Source: Kofleriaceae bacterium (GTDB taxonomy: Bacteria; Myxococcota_A; Polyangia; Haliangiales; Haliangiaceae). From it: a DNA stretch of 64,000 nt. The DNA lies in the NCBI GenBank assembly GCA_025357755.1, contig JANXOP010000207.1, forward strand, positions 1 through 64,000, written 5' to 3'. The notes under the pieces are model-generated. The model was not told the origin of the DNA, searched no databases, and saw only the letters and a list, made by a program, of their open reading frames with translations. How positions within the stretch are numbered: position 1 is the first letter of the stretch; every line of letters starts with the position of its first letter. Shown here piece after piece: positions 1-9,496 of this stretch. The position numbers were made by a program, and so were the translations under genes.

Positions 1-98
1 TCCTTACTTGAGCGTCGCTCGCTGGTCGCAACTGGCCTGCCTCTCCACCGAAGTGAAGAGCACGTTGCCGACCGCCGAGGCCGCCTCAGAAATGGGGC

Positions 99-141
99 GA
101 TGTAATCGTCGCCAGCGGGGAGATGTAATTGTCGCTCAGCA
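99..141. repeat. two tandem copies of a GATGTAAT(C/T)GTCGC motif
   Basis: Two imperfect copies of GATGTAATYGTCGCYCAGC lie side by side (99-116 and 122-141). The second ends in CA at 141. Nineteen of 20 bases of it recur at 38291-38310, and the similarity stops at the same base. Closely spaced subterminal repeats ending in CA (TG on the other strand) resemble the ends of IS21-family elements; this is inference. If correct, an insertion sequence lies to the left of the window and ends here. No reading frame in bases 1-128 can be assigned to a known protein. Confidence 0.4.
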
Positions 142-1052
142 GCCACGCGGCGCTCGAGCATTGGGTTAACGAGTCGGCTACCAAGCAGCAGCTTGCGACG
201 AGCGAGCAATACAAGGTGTCGTCCGCGCTCGAGCAAATCGAGGCTGGAGTTCCCACGATGGAGAAGAAGTCGACGGAAGGCTCGAAGATACTCGCGAAGA
301 CCGCGACCATTAAGAAGGTCGTTGGTAAGGTGATCGATATCGCCTCCAAGCTTGCCCACGCCGACGGGGCAGCTGAACCAGCTAAGGCGCTGGCCGAGGC
401 CAACATCGATATGATGTACAGCGACGAGCTCAATGCGCTAGAAGCGATGATGGGCGAGACGTCGGAGACGCAGAAGCACGGCGTCGAGCGTATGCAGGTC
501 GTAAATCTACGCGCGCATCTATCGTCGTGGTCAGCAGCGCTGCTCAGCGCTGCCGATGCGAAAGAACAGGTTCAAACGCTCAAGGCGAACATGCGCGCGT
601 CAGCTCGACAGTTTGCTGGCGCAGCCGAGAACAAGGGCGAATTCGCGGTGGGCATGATTTCATCGCTGTATGCCGAGGCAGATACGCTGCTCCAGCAAAT
701 CCATCTCGCGATCGCACTTGGTGAGGCCGAGAGTAAAGCCAGCGTGCCAGCGACGGAGGATGCGACTCGGATCAATGGAAAAGGCGCTGCATTCGATGTG
801 CTGGGGCATGGCGTTCGCTTTTACGAACCGATTCGGACCTACTCGGGCGGGCGGCTGACTTACAGTGCGATGGTTCGGAAGTTGGAGATCGGGCTCGTCG
901 GCATGGGGGGCACCGAAGGCGCGAAGGGGGTCAACCCGGTGGTGAATGCAGCGTTGCAGGAGCTCAAGCAATTGAAGCCGGTGATCGCGACCAGCAGAGA
1001 TCGTCTTGGCGCGGCGCTAGGGTTCGGTCGTGGCACAGAGGAAAAGGCTTAG
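129..1052 (+). CDS. helical protein of unknown function, possibly 5'-truncated
   Basis: A 307-aa protein, mostly Ala/Glu/Leu-rich and predicted helical by eye, with a more Gly-rich C-terminal part after about residue 210 (motifs VRKLEIGLVGMGGTEG, ALQELKQLKPV). No signal peptide or recognised domain. The TTG start at 129 has a GGGGAG ribosome-binding site upstream, but both lie in the repeat that looks like an IS end. The true 5' part may therefore be missing; the first downstream ATG is at 258. A degraded copy of its last 110 codons sits at 2417-2749. It heads a cassette with lipoproteins and an AAA+ ATPase, which resembles the 677-aa protein / lipoprotein / AAA+ set at 11.3-16.6 kb. A substrate or effector handled by the ATPase is possible but not shown. 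Confidence 0.6.
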   Translation: MSLSSHAALEHWVNESATKQQLATSEQYKVSSALEQIEAGVPTMEKKSTEGSKILAKTATIKKVVGKVIDIASKLAHADGAAEPAKALAEANIDMMYSDELNALEAMMGETSETQKHGVERMQVVNLRAHLSSWSAALLSAADAKEQVQTLKANMRASARQFAGAAENKGEFAVGMISSLYAEADTLLQQIHLAIALGEAESKASVPATEDATRINGKGAAFDVLGHGVRFYEPIRTYSGGRLTYSAMVRKLEIGLVGMGGTEGAKGVNPVVNAALQELKQLKPVIATSRDRLGAALGFGRGTEEKA

Positions 1053-1059
1053 GGCAGAG

Positions 1060-1623
1060 ATGCGGCACTTGAGGCAAGTGGCCGTCGCCGCGTGCGTCGT
1101 ACTCGGCTGTTCGAGCTCGAACGCGCCTCGCGACTACTCTGTGGTGGACAACTGCACTCCAGGAATCTCGCCCAACGCAATTTGCAGCGTCGCCGTGAGT
1201 CTGGCTGGCCTTCCCGCGACTCACCTCGGCGGGATTATTTGGATCGGCAGAGGCCTCAAGCCGACACCCGACCTTAACGGGTACGTCTTCCAACAGAGCA
1301 CCACGTTCACGACTGACTACAAGGAGGTCGTTCAGTTCACGGAGAACGTGCTCGGAGCAATCGCAAAGCAGAGTTCGGCGAATCCCGTTGCTCTCGATGC
1401 TTCCGGCAAATACTTCTACTGGACCACGCGCGACGGAACGTGGGTCGTTGCGCGCGATGCTCACGAGCTCAGGTGGTACAGCGTTCCGTATCCACAGGTT
1501 CGGACCCCCGAAGACTTGAAGGACCTTGCTGTTGGGGCTGGGCTCCGTCCAGCGCCTGTAAGTGCCCAAATCTGGAAGAAGGTTGGCCGCTTCATCGTCG
1601 ATCACCCTGCCGCGCAACCCTGA
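1060..1623 (+). CDS. lipoprotein, paralogue 1 of 3
   Basis: A 187-aa predicted lipoprotein. The N-terminus is a short type II signal peptide with lipobox VVLGC followed by a Ser/Asn stretch, so it is probably anchored in the outer membrane or periplasm. The start at 1060 gives a proper signal peptide; the longer frame from 1030 adds a charged extension. The mature part carries the shared block DYSVVDNCTPGISPNAICSV, a WxxxRDAHELxWYSVPYP segment and the tail PAPVSAQIWKKVGRFIVDHP. It is clearly homologous to the genes at 1683 and 2752. The paired Cys near the N-terminus may form a disulfide. It is 7 bp after the 307-aa gene and looks co-transcribed with it. No family is recognised. Confidence 0.8.
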   Translation: MRHLRQVAVAACVVLGCSSSNAPRDYSVVDNCTPGISPNAICSVAVSLAGLPATHLGGIIWIGRGLKPTPDLNGYVFQQSTTFTTDYKEVVQFTENVLGAIAKQSSANPVALDASGKYFYWTTRDGTWVVARDAHELRWYSVPYPQVRTPEDLKDLAVGAGLRPAPVSAQIWKKVGRFIVDHPAAQP

Positions 1624-1682
1624 TGCCACGGTCGATAACTCGATCATCTGAGTTTCAGGGTGTCACGAGAGGGTGGTTAACG

Positions 1683-2246
1683 ATGAAGGATCGAAATACT
1701 TGGGTGTGGCTCCTTTTAGTGATGCTCGGCTGTTCGAGCTCGAGCTCGACCAGCGACTACTCGGTGATCGATAACTGCACACCGGGCATCTCACCCAACG
1801 CAATTTGCAGCGTCTCCGTGAGATGGGCTGGCCTTCCTCTGGTTCACCTCGGTGGGCTGACCTGGCTCGACAGAAATCTCGAGCCGGCGCCGGATCTCAG
1901 TGGTTACGCGTTGGTCCAGAGCGCCCAATTCACGACGGACTACACGGCTCTCCTTCAGTTTGCTGAGAAAACGATTGGCTCAGCAGCGAAGCATGATGCC
2001 GAGCACGCGGCTGCCCTGGATTTTCGCGGAATCTCCGACTACTGGATCACGAGCGACGGAACGTGGGCCATGGGGCGCGGGTCACAGGGGCTTCAAGAGC
2101 TTCGTTGGTACAGCCCGCTGTATCCACGGGTGCCCACGCCCGAATACATCAAAGAAACCGCGGAACGAGCCGGACTACGACCCGCTCCGGTCAGTGGCCC
2201 CATCTGGCGCGCACTCGGCCGCTTCATCATCGATCACCCCGCGTAA
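1683..2246 (+). CDS. lipoprotein, paralogue 2 of 3
   Basis: A 187-aa predicted lipoprotein: signal peptide with lipobox VMLGC and a poly-Ser linker, then the same NCTPGISPNAIC block and PAPVSGPIWRALGRFIIDHP tail as its neighbours. The ATG at 1683 is chosen because it creates the signal peptide; the frame is open far upstream but that part overlaps paralogue 1 and looks non-coding. Its last 90 bases and the following DNA are almost identical to the end of paralogue 3 (2158-2415 against 3212-3469), so the two copies arose or were homogenised by recent recombination. Function unknown; it belongs to the AAA+ cassette. Confidence 0.78.
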   Translation: MKDRNTWVWLLLVMLGCSSSSSTSDYSVIDNCTPGISPNAICSVSVRWAGLPLVHLGGLTWLDRNLEPAPDLSGYALVQSAQFTTDYTALLQFAEKTIGSAAKHDAEHAAALDFRGISDYWITSDGTWAMGRGSQGLQELRWYSPLYPRVPTPEYIKETAERAGLRPAPVSGPIWRALGRFIIDHPA

Positions 2247-2415
2247 CCCTGACGCCGTGCGGTCGATAGCGACCGCATGAACGAATCACTCCTCGATCTG
2301 CAAAACCGGTCGAGCTGGGCGCTCGCTCGCATCAGCGCTCTGGTCAATGAAGGTCGGTCGAGCGGCTGGCTGTCCTGTGCTCCTTTTGCGCAGCCGGACA
2401 TCGCACTGCTGCTTG
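2158..2415. repeat. tandem-duplication segment, copy 1
   Basis: About 258 bases, covering the end of lipoprotein 2, the intergenic stretch and the first 46 codons of the AAA+ gene, match 3212-3469 at a constant offset of 1054 with only a few mismatches. The right edge (2415/3469) is the breakpoint after which this copy continues into the 307-aa gene homology. Confidence 0.92.
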
Positions 2416-2749
2416 ATTCATCTCGCGATCGGGTTGGGTGAAGCCGAGAGCAAAGCGAGCGGACCGGCAACGGAGGATGTGACTCGGATCAATGGCAAGG
2501 GTGCAGCATTCGACGTGCTGGGCCACGGTTCGCACGTACTCGGGCGGCCAGCTGACCTACAGTGCGGTGATTCGGAAGGTAGAGATCGGGCTCGTCGGCA
2601 TGGGGGGCACCGAAGGCGAGAAGGGGATCAACCCCGTGGTGCAGGTAGCGTTGCAGGAGCTCAAACAATTGAAGCCGGTGGTCGCGACTAGCCGAGATCG
2701 ACTCGGCGCGGCATTAGGGTTCGGCCGGGCCACGCCGGAAAAGGTTTAG
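2277..2749 (+). pseudogene. chimeric pseudogene: AAA+ ATPase 5' end fused to 3' end of the 307-aa gene
   Basis: The first 46 codons (2277-2415) are a near-exact copy of the start of the AAA+ gene at 3331. At 2416 the sequence switches to a diverged copy of the end of the 307-aa gene (compare 703-1052). Relative to that gene there is a deletion of more than 10 bases around 2525, so the frame shifts: the front reads in the 2277 frame and the rest in the frame ending at 2749. It is the scar of a tandem duplication and cannot encode either parent protein. An ORF from 2492 could still make an 85-aa fragment. Confidence 0.85.
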
Positions 2750-2751
2750 GG

Positions 2752-3306
2752 ATGAGGCATTCGAGTCTGGGAACCTGCATCTTGTTCGCGGCCCTTGGCT
2801 GTTCGAGCGCGACTCGCGACTATTTCGTGGTCGACAACTGCACACCAGGCATCTCGGTCAATGCAATTTGTAGCGTCTCCGTGCGCTTGGCTGGCCTTCC
2901 GGACCCTCACATCGGCGGGCTTGTTTGGATCGACAGAACCCTCCAGACGACGCCTGGAGCGGCGGGATACGTACTGCAGCAGAGCGCGACGTTCACGACG
3001 ACCTTCACGGATCTGCTTCAGTTCGCAGAAAAGACGCTCGGTGCAGCACCGAAGCAGAGCTCGGATAACCCCGTCGCCTTCGACGTGCCGGACACGTACT
3101 ACTCTTGGACCGTGGGCGATGGAACATGGGTTCTCGCGCGGGACGCCCACGAGCTCAGTTGGTACAGCGTTGCGTTTCCCCGCATTCCAACGCCCGAGTA
3201 CATGAAGGTTGCCGCGGAACGAGCCGAACTACGCCCCGCTCCGGTCAGTGGCCCCATCTGGCGCGCACTCGGCCGCTTCATCATCGATCACCCCGCGCAA
3301 CCCTGA
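2752..3306 (+). CDS. lipoprotein, paralogue 3 of 3
   Basis: A 184-aa predicted lipoprotein with a lipobox around FAALGC, then DYFVVDNCTPGISVNAIC and the conserved tail ending RFIIDHPAQP. It begins 2 bp after the pseudogene stop, just as paralogue 1 begins 7 bp after its intact parent, so the gene order is preserved in the duplicated unit. It is followed 24 bp later by the intact AAA+ ATPase. Function unknown; likely envelope-anchored. Confidence 0.8.
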   Translation: MRHSSLGTCILFAALGCSSATRDYFVVDNCTPGISVNAICSVSVRLAGLPDPHIGGLVWIDRTLQTTPGAAGYVLQQSATFTTTFTDLLQFAEKTLGAAPKQSSDNPVAFDVPDTYYSWTVGDGTWVLARDAHELSWYSVAFPRIPTPEYMKVAAERAELRPAPVSGPIWRALGRFIIDHPAQP

Positions 3307-3469
3307 CGCTGTGCGGTCGATAGCGACCGCATGAACGAATCACTCCTCGATCTGCAAAACCGGTCGAGCTGGGCGCTCGCTCGCATCAGCGCTCTGGTCA
3401 ATGAAGGTCGGTCGAGCGGCTGGCTGTCCGGTTCTCCTTTTGCGCAGCCGGACCTCGCACTGCTGCTTG
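3212..3469. repeat. tandem-duplication segment, copy 2
   Basis: The intact counterpart of 2158-2415. It covers the end of lipoprotein 3 and the start of the full-length AAA+ gene. See copy 1 for the breakpoint. Confidence 0.92.
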
Positions 3470-5181
3470 GCGACCTGGTGCCGCACGCGAAACCGATGCG
3501 GTTGCTCGCCGAGCGCCTCTCGCTCGGTGCGCACGAGCTCGATGTGCTGTGGATGCTCGCGTGTATCGAGCTCGAGCCGCAGGTCGCTCGCGCGACGCAG
3601 CTTCTCGGTACGCCGGAGCTGAACGCACAGTTGCTCGAGCGAGCGATCACGCAAGGGCTTGCGATCGAGAACGACCTCTTCGAACGGTTGCAGCAGCTCG
3701 CACTGATCGAGATGACCGACGGGCCGAGCTACCGCCGAATTGTTCGACTCGACGAGCGCGTAATCGATCTCGTCCGCGGTCGCCTGGAGATCGACCGCAA
3801 ACTTCGCGAATTCGTGACACTCGTGCCGGCAGTCGACATTCCGAGAGCTCAGTCCCGGATCGAGCTGGGGACGAACAGCGCGGTGATGATCAGCGGCCCC
3901 AGCGGATCTGGGCGTACGACATCGCTTCGCGATATTGCGTCTGCGAACGGCGTCGCTTCGTTGGTCGTCGCGTCCGCTCAGCTGTCGAAGGACGCGGTGT
4001 TGTTCGAGCGCCAGCTTCGTTCGATCGTTCGTGAGTGCCGGCTTCACTCCGCGTGGCCTGTGTTTCGCGACGCTGACGAAGTACTGCCCGCCATCGAGCA
4101 CGCGATGCGCACCGCGCAAGACATTCCGTTGCTCGCGAGCGTTCGCGCGGCGGTCGCGCCGCGGTCGCGCCGCGTGATCAGCTCGGAGTTGAAGATTCCC
4201 TCGGTCAGCGCGCGCGCGAATCTGTGGAAGCGAGCTCTCTCGGAGGAGGTCAGCGAGGAGTGTGCGCGGCGCTATGCGATCACGCCCGGGATGATTCAGA
4301 GCTGCGCCGACGCCGTGGCTGCCAAGAGCTCAAACGCGACGGTGACCGACGTGCACGAAACGCTCCGGATTCATCTCGAGCGCCAGCTGGTCGGATTGGC
4401 GACGCGGGTCGAGACGAAGCAGACGTGGAACGATCTCGTGTTGCCTGCCGATCAGATGGACCTCTTGATCGAGCTCGTTGCGCGCGTTCGTCACCGCGAC
4501 CAGGTGCTCGAGACATGGGGATTCGGCGACAAGATCGGTCGTGGCCTCGGTCTGTCGGCTCTGATGTCGGGCCCGCCTGGGACTGGCAAGACGATGATCG
4601 CGGGCTTGCTCGCGCGGGAGCTCGGCCTCGACCTCTATCAGGTCGATCTTTCGAAGATCGTCTCGAAGTACATCGGCGAGACCGAGAAGCAGCTCTCGGC
4701 TCTCTTCGACGCTGCTGAGTCCGGGCAAGCGATCATCTTGTTCGACGAGGCGGACTCGCTGTTTGCGAAGCGATCGGAGGTTCGGAGCAGCAACGATCGG
4801 TACGCCAATCTCGAGGTGAACTACCTCCTGCAACGGATCGAGGCCTTCTCGGGAATCGCGCTGCTCACCACGAATCATGAAACCACGATCGACGATGCTT
4901 TCATGCGTCGGCTCGCGTTCCACATTCGCGTGCCGATGCCGGATGAAGAGCATCGTGTTCTGCTCTGGGAAAGCATGCTTCCGGAGCGCGCCGAGCGAGC
5001 CAGCAACCTCGACTTCACGCGCCTTGCGGCGGACTTCGAGATGAGCGGTGGCTACATCAAGAACGCCGTGCTCCGCGCCGCATTTCTATCGGCAGACGAG
5101 GGCACTCCGATTTCCAACGCGCACTTGTTCCGTGGCGCGCGGTCCGAGTACGAGGCGATGGGCAAGCTCGTTCGAAGCTGA
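3331..5181 (+). CDS. tandem AAA+ ATPase, eCIS (Afp15-like) type
   Basis: A 616-aa protein with an N-terminal helical region, a degenerate first AAA module with P-loop GPSGSGRTT near residue 188, and a complete second module: Walker A GPPGTGKT (about 412), Walker B ILFDEADS (about 468), an [17 protein letters not shown] segment and a C-terminal lid ([15 protein letters not shown]). This is the layout of AAA+ ATPases encoded in eCIS loci, thought to act in particle assembly or cargo handling. No sheath, tube or baseplate genes are visible here, so its role in this cassette is open. It is preceded by lipoprotein 3, and it is homologous to the AAA+ genes at 11303 and 36072. Confidence 0.88.
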   Translation: MNESLLDLQNRSSWALARISALVNEGRSSGWLSGSPFAQPDLALLLGDLVPHAKPMRLLAERLSLGAHELDVLWMLACIELEPQVARATQLLGTPELNAQLLERAITQGLAIENDLFERLQQLALIEMTDGPSYRRIVRLDERVIDLVRGRLEIDRKLREFVTLVPAVDIPRAQSRIELGTNSAVMISGPSGSGRTTSLRDIASANGVASLVVASAQLSKDAVLFERQLRSIVRECRLHSAWPVFRDADEVLPAIEHAMRTAQDIPLLASVRAAVAPRSRRVISSELKIPSVSARANLWKRALSEEVSEECARRYAITPGMIQSCADAVAAKSSNATVTDVHETLRIHLERQLVGLATRVETKQTWNDLVLPADQMDLLIELVARVRHRDQVLETWGFGDKIGRGLGLSALMSGPPGTGKTMIAGLLARELGLDLYQVDLSKIVSKYIGETEKQLSALFDAAESGQAIILFDEADSLFAKRSEVRSSNDRYANLEVNYLLQRIEAFSGIALLTTNHETTIDDAFMRRLAFHIRVPMPDEEHRVLLWESMLPERAERASNLDFTRLAADFEMSGGYIKNAVLRAAFLSADEGTPISNAHLFRGARSEYEAMGKLVRS

Positions 5182-5612
5182 AAGTTCGCATCATCTCGAC
5201 GTCTACCGGACGACTATCTGCACGCGCTGCGCGCCTTGACGCTCGAGCTGCTCCGAGCTCCTCGTGCTCGCACCAGACCAGCGTATCTTCAAGGGGCGCT
5301 CGCGGAGTGCACGCGGTTCGACTTTCGTTCGCAACGTCGAGGGCGTCGATGGTCCAACCGAGCGGCGCAGGCTAGCGTCGCGTGAGGAGACCGAGCGCAC
5401 CTCGGAAGTCGTGCGAGCTCGCGCTGTCCACGCCGTTGCGGTTGGCGTGTATCCAGCTGCCTGAGGTACGCGTTGCCCCGGCGTCCTGAGTTGGGCGTGG
5501 TACTCGCCAAACAGGTGGCATCGACGGCGGTAGCGCATCGCCGCCGTGCTTCGCGCCATTCCCCATTCGAAACGTCCGACTCGAAGCACTCGACAAAATC
5601 ACGCCGAAGCGA
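5182..5612. other. intergenic region, no supported gene
   Basis: 430 bases between two convergent genes (AAA+ and the SNF2 helicase). Several short ORFs exist on both strands, but none shows a ribosome-binding site with recognisable protein features. No clear hairpin followed by a T tract was seen. Confidence 0.5.
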
Positions 5613-8165
5613 TCAAGGGACCGCGTGGGTCCCCTCGACCGCCGCAGCGAGCGAGCGCAAGAGGCCGCCGAGTGCGACGGCTGCAGGACGCGGCAGCTCG
5701 AACGCGACGCGTCCATCTTGGAGCGGGCGCACGTTGATCTGTGACATCAGCGAAGCGAGGTCGCCGACATCGATCGCGACCTCCGCAGGTGGAGAAGGCG
5801 CGGCAGGTGCAGCGATGGCCGGCGCCTCGTCCTCGTCCTCGTTCTCGTCCTCGTCCGGTCCTAGCGGATCTGCCGATCCTGCATCGTCGGCCGGAGCGTC
5901 GATCGCTGTCACACTCGAGGAGATATCCATGGGAGACACGATCTCCTGGACCTGAGTCATGAAGGATCCGGCCGAATCGAACGACACCTCGTCGCTCGTG
6001 CCATCGAACAGGCCGGTGAACAGCGCCCGCTTGTCACTGACCAAGCGCGCGATCCTGTCCTCGATCCCGCTTGCCGCGACGAGGTTGTAGATATCCACCG
6101 GCTGGGTCTGGCCGAACCGAAAAATTCGACCGATCCGCTGCTCGAGCACGGCCGGGTTCCACGGCAGCTCGAGATTGATGCAACAGCTCGCGGCTCGCTG
6201 GAGGTTGAGCCCGACCCCACCGGCATCGGTCGCGAACAGCACACGGGTCGCAGGGTCGTCGTGGAACGCCACGAGGTTCTCGCTGCGGCGGCGCTGCGAC
6301 TCTTCCCCCGTGAAGAATGCCGCGCGAACGTTCGCTCGCGCGAGCACGTCGCCGGTCACCCACGCTGCCAGCTTGAGCATCCGTCGCCACTGACTGAACA
6401 CCACGACCTTGCGCTCCTGCGTCACGACAAGATCGGTGATCAGGTCCCGAAGCTCGACCAGCTTGGGGCTAGCGAGGCTGGCAAGCAGGGTGTCCGACCG
6501 TCGACGCGTGCCTTCGATGGTCGGCCACACCTCCGTGAAGTCACGCAGCGCGAGACCATTGCAGATCATTCGCTGCTGCGTGAGCAGCTGCATCAGCCTC
6601 AGGAACTCGCGTTGGGTCAACGGACGTCGACGTGCCTTGCCGGCAAGCTCGGCGATCGGCCGCGCGAGATCGTCGTGCGCGCCCTGCTGCGCCTCGGTTA
6701 ACTCCACCGACACGTTCACGTCGCGTCGAGGTGGCAATTGCGCGAGCACCTCGCTACGGACTCGGCGCAACATGCTCGGCGCGAGCCGGTTTCGCAGCGT
6801 CTCGAGGTTCCGCGCACCAACTACTTCGCGGCTCCCATCCACGCGCACGGCGTGCCAGCCCGGAAGCCGCCAACGTGGCTCGAGAGCCGGCTCGTCGACC
6901 CACTCCATGATCGACGCGAGCTCGCTCAACCGATTCTCCATTGGAGTGCCGGTCAGCACGAGCCGCCATTGCGGCACGAGCTGCTTGACGACCTCCGCGG
7001 TCTTGGTCTGCCAGTTCTTGATCCGCTGCGCCTCGTCGAGGATGACTAGCTCGGGCGCGTAGTTCTGGACGGCGGGCAGATCACGCAGCAACTGCTCGTA
7101 GTTCACGAGCAACACGCCGTCGCCGCGCCGCCGGTACAGTCGCGCGCGATCGCCGGGATGACCTTCGACCGTGACGAGCTCGATGTCAGTGAACGCCCGC
7201 CACTCACGTGCCCACTGAGCTTTCAGCGACGCCGGAACCACGACGAGGGCTCGCCGGATCTTCGAGCTGGCAAACAACGCATGACACGATGCGATCGCCT
7301 GTGCGGTCTTGCCGAGGCCCATGTCGTCGGCAAGCAGCAGCCGCCCCGCGTTCATGAACCGCTCGACGCCCTCGCGCTGGTACGGGAACAACTTCTGCCG
7401 GAGCCCGCGCGTCAGCCGATCCAGCTCGCGCGACCCAATCACTTGTCGGCGCTCGAGCTCCTCGCGTTCACGCTCGAGCAGCGGCAACAGCGCGGGGTCG
7501 GCGAGTGCCAGATCTCGACGGCACGCCGCGAGCAGTCGCTCCACTGCCTGGCGGCGATGCGTCAGGTCCGCCGTCCACGCGCGATCGATCGGCCGAGCCG
7601 CAGGCGCCCGCTGAAACATCGCCGATAGCTGGCGCGGGAGCGCGACCTCCGGATCGTGCCAGACCCGCTCGAACCAGTCGCCCGGCCCCGTGAACGGCCG
7701 CACCGGATCCCAACGCAGAGCTCGCTTCGCGAACCTCAGCCGACGCGACCGTGCGACGACGGCGAGCATGTGCTTGCACAATCCAAGCGATGCCTTCGCG
7801 AAGTCAGGACAGCTGCAACTCCCGTCGTCCGACGCGCCGAACCACACGTCGTACGTGCGTGCGTGCTTGCCTCGTTTGCCGACCCGAAAACCGCCAGGCG
7901 CCGTTCGGACGACAAGCTCGTCGTCGCGCGACGTGTCGAGCCGCCGCAGGAGCGCGTCGAGCGCGTCGCGCGTCACCGCGAAGTCCGTCCCGCGTGTCAC
8001 GCGCAATGCGCGTTCTGCGAGCGCATTCGAAAGCTCGTCCGCGCCCGACCGGGCCGCCTGCTCCACCAGATCACCGAGGGCGTACGAGGGGGCGCTCTGA
8101 ACCGACGAAACCTCGAAGGTCGAACGAACAGCGGCGAGTTGCTCCACAGCGAACAACGCTCGCAC
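5613..8165 (-). CDS. SWIM zinc-finger SNF2-family helicase
   Basis: An 850-aa protein. Residues about 113-131 hold a SWIM zinc finger (CSCPDF...LCKHM). It is followed by an SNF2 ATPase: LFPYQREGVERF, Walker A DDMGLGKT (about 280), DEAQ box LVILDEAQ (about 377), LTGTPMENR, and the second lobe with VVVFSQW, FATDAGGVGLNLQ and QRIGRIFRFGQ (about 675). The C-terminal tail has a very acidic run (PDEDENEDEDE, about 768) and an Ala/Pro-rich linker. SNF2 proteins of this class are ATP-dependent DNA translocases used in transcription recycling, repair or defence; which applies here is unknown. It stands alone, convergent with the AAA+ gene. Confidence 0.9.
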   Translation of the reverse strand: MRALFAVEQLAAVRSTFEVSSVQSAPSYALGDLVEQAARSGADELSNALAERALRVTRGTDFAVTRDALDALLRRLDTSRDDELVVRTAPGGFRVGKRGKHARTYDVWFGASDDGSCSCPDFAKASLGLCKHMLAVVARSRRLRFAKRALRWDPVRPFTGPGDWFERVWHDPEVALPRQLSAMFQRAPAARPIDRAWTADLTHRRQAVERLLAACRRDLALADPALLPLLEREREELERRQVIGSRELDRLTRGLRQKLFPYQREGVERFMNAGRLLLADDMGLGKTAQAIASCHALFASSKIRRALVVVPASLKAQWAREWRAFTDIELVTVEGHPGDRARLYRRRGDGVLLVNYEQLLRDLPAVQNYAPELVILDEAQRIKNWQTKTAEVVKQLVPQWRLVLTGTPMENRLSELASIMEWVDEPALEPRWRLPGWHAVRVDGSREVVGARNLETLRNRLAPSMLRRVRSEVLAQLPPRRDVNVSVELTEAQQGAHDDLARPIAELAGKARRRPLTQREFLRLMQLLTQQRMICNGLALRDFTEVWPTIEGTRRRSDTLLASLASPKLVELRDLITDLVVTQERKVVVFSQWRRMLKLAAWVTGDVLARANVRAAFFTGEESQRRRSENLVAFHDDPATRVLFATDAGGVGLNLQRAASCCINLELPWNPAVLEQRIGRIFRFGQTQPVDIYNLVAASGIEDRIARLVSDKRALFTGLFDGTSDEVSFDSAGSFMTQVQEIVSPMDISSSVTAIDAPADDAGSADPLGPDEDENEDEDEAPAIAAPAAPSPPAEVAIDVGDLASLMSQINVRPLQDGRVAFELPRPAAVALGGLLRSLAAAVEGTHAVP

Positions 8166-8440
8166 GAGGCAGTGACATCGAACTTTCGCGGCGTCACGGG
8201 AAGCGGATGGTGCTCTCGAGAAACGCGAACCAGTGCTTCAATCGTCGCGCGGGAAGGGCTAACTCCGGCGAACAGCAAGGCCAAGGCCGCGAACGGACGC
8301 GGCATGACGCTGACCCCCTCTGCCAACGTCGCGGAGACCCGACTGATTTCATGAACGCGCTAACGCATCGTCATGACGAAACGCGCGATGTTACAAGATC
8401 GTAATCCGCGAGCCGTCCGCGAGCGTGTTCAGGTCCGCCC

Positions 8441-9437
8441 GTGCCGACCCCCACGCCGCTCCAGCTTCGCTTCCGCGAAGTTCACGAGCGCATCGTCCAA
8501 GACTTCGATGACGTGAGCGCCTGGCTGGTCTACGCAGACCTGCTGCGCCAGAAGAACGATCCGCGTGGCGAGTTGATCGCGGCGGCGCACCTGCCGGAAG
8601 GCGACCTGTCCCAGCTGATCTAGACGCACAGCGCCGCGATGTTCGGAGCGCACCTGGCGGACATCTCGGACGGCGGACCATTCAGCGTGCAGTGGCGCCA
8701 TGGGGTCGTCGCGATCGTGAAGGTCGCTGTCCCCAAGAATCTCGTCGGCGAGAGCGCCGCACACCGGCGCACCCGCGACGCCTTCATGGAGCGGATGACC
8801 TCCTTCTTGAAGCTGCCGGTGTGTCAGTTCGTGCACTCCTTCAAGTTCTCCTTCATCGGATTCGACGGCTTCCTCAACGGCCTCTTCGATGGGATCGTCA
8901 ACTACTCGGCCGTCCGCTCGCTCGAGGTCGAGGCGCTCTCGGATGAGAACTACGAACGATGGTCTCGCAAGCTCGAAGCGTCCAGCGATCCGTTCCGTCG
9001 GCTGGTCGGGCTCGGGACACTCGGGCTCGACGGCATCACGACGACCGTCGCGTACGCGATGCCACGGCTTGCCCTGCCCACGCTCCGAACGTTGAAGCTC
9101 CGCAACGGTAATTTCTACGGGCCGGACCTCCGCGCTGGCGGGGTCGTCGCTGCCCGCTCTCGAGACGCTGTCGATCGAGCCGTACAGCAAGATGTCGTAC
9201 CTCGACGAGAGTGACCTCACCGCATTCGTCGCGGCGAAGGGGATGCCTGCACTCCGCCGCCTCTCGCTGAAGTTTTGTGACGTTGCCGATGTGGTCCTCG
9301 AGGCGCTGGCGGGCTCGCCGATGCTCGCGCAGCTCACGCATCTCGACCTTTCGCACAGCAGTTTCGACCGAGAGATGCTCGCTCACCCTGACTTTGCCCA
9401 TCTCGAACACGCGGGCAAGCGAGCTGTCGCGGTGTAG
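8441..9437 (+). pseudogene. TIGR02996-domain / leucine-rich-repeat protein, broken
   Basis: A GTG start at 8441 opens a frame with the TIGR02996 signature (AWLVYADLLRQKNDPRGELI), which ends at an in-frame TAG at 8621-8623. The same frame continues to about 9135 with plausible protein (SLEVEALSDENYERW, TLRTLKLRNGNFYG). Near 9135 the coding sense moves to another frame (LPALETLSIEPYSKMSYLDE, LTHLDLSHSSFDREML) and ends at 9437. So there is one nonsense mutation and one frameshift. TIGR02996 proteins are numerous in Planctomycetes and Myxococcota and usually carry leucine-rich repeats; their function is unknown. A sequencing error could explain one lesion but hardly both. Confidence 0.75.
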
Positions 9438-9496
9438 CGTCACTGTGGTGCACGTTGTCGCGGCCGACCTAGCCAGATCGCGCTACGTTCCGTGCC

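Noticed and set aside
1-128. An upstream gene end, possibly the C-terminus of another AAA+ or eCIS protein
   Set aside because: Three frames are partly open and none gives a recognisable protein. The region looks more like repeat DNA.
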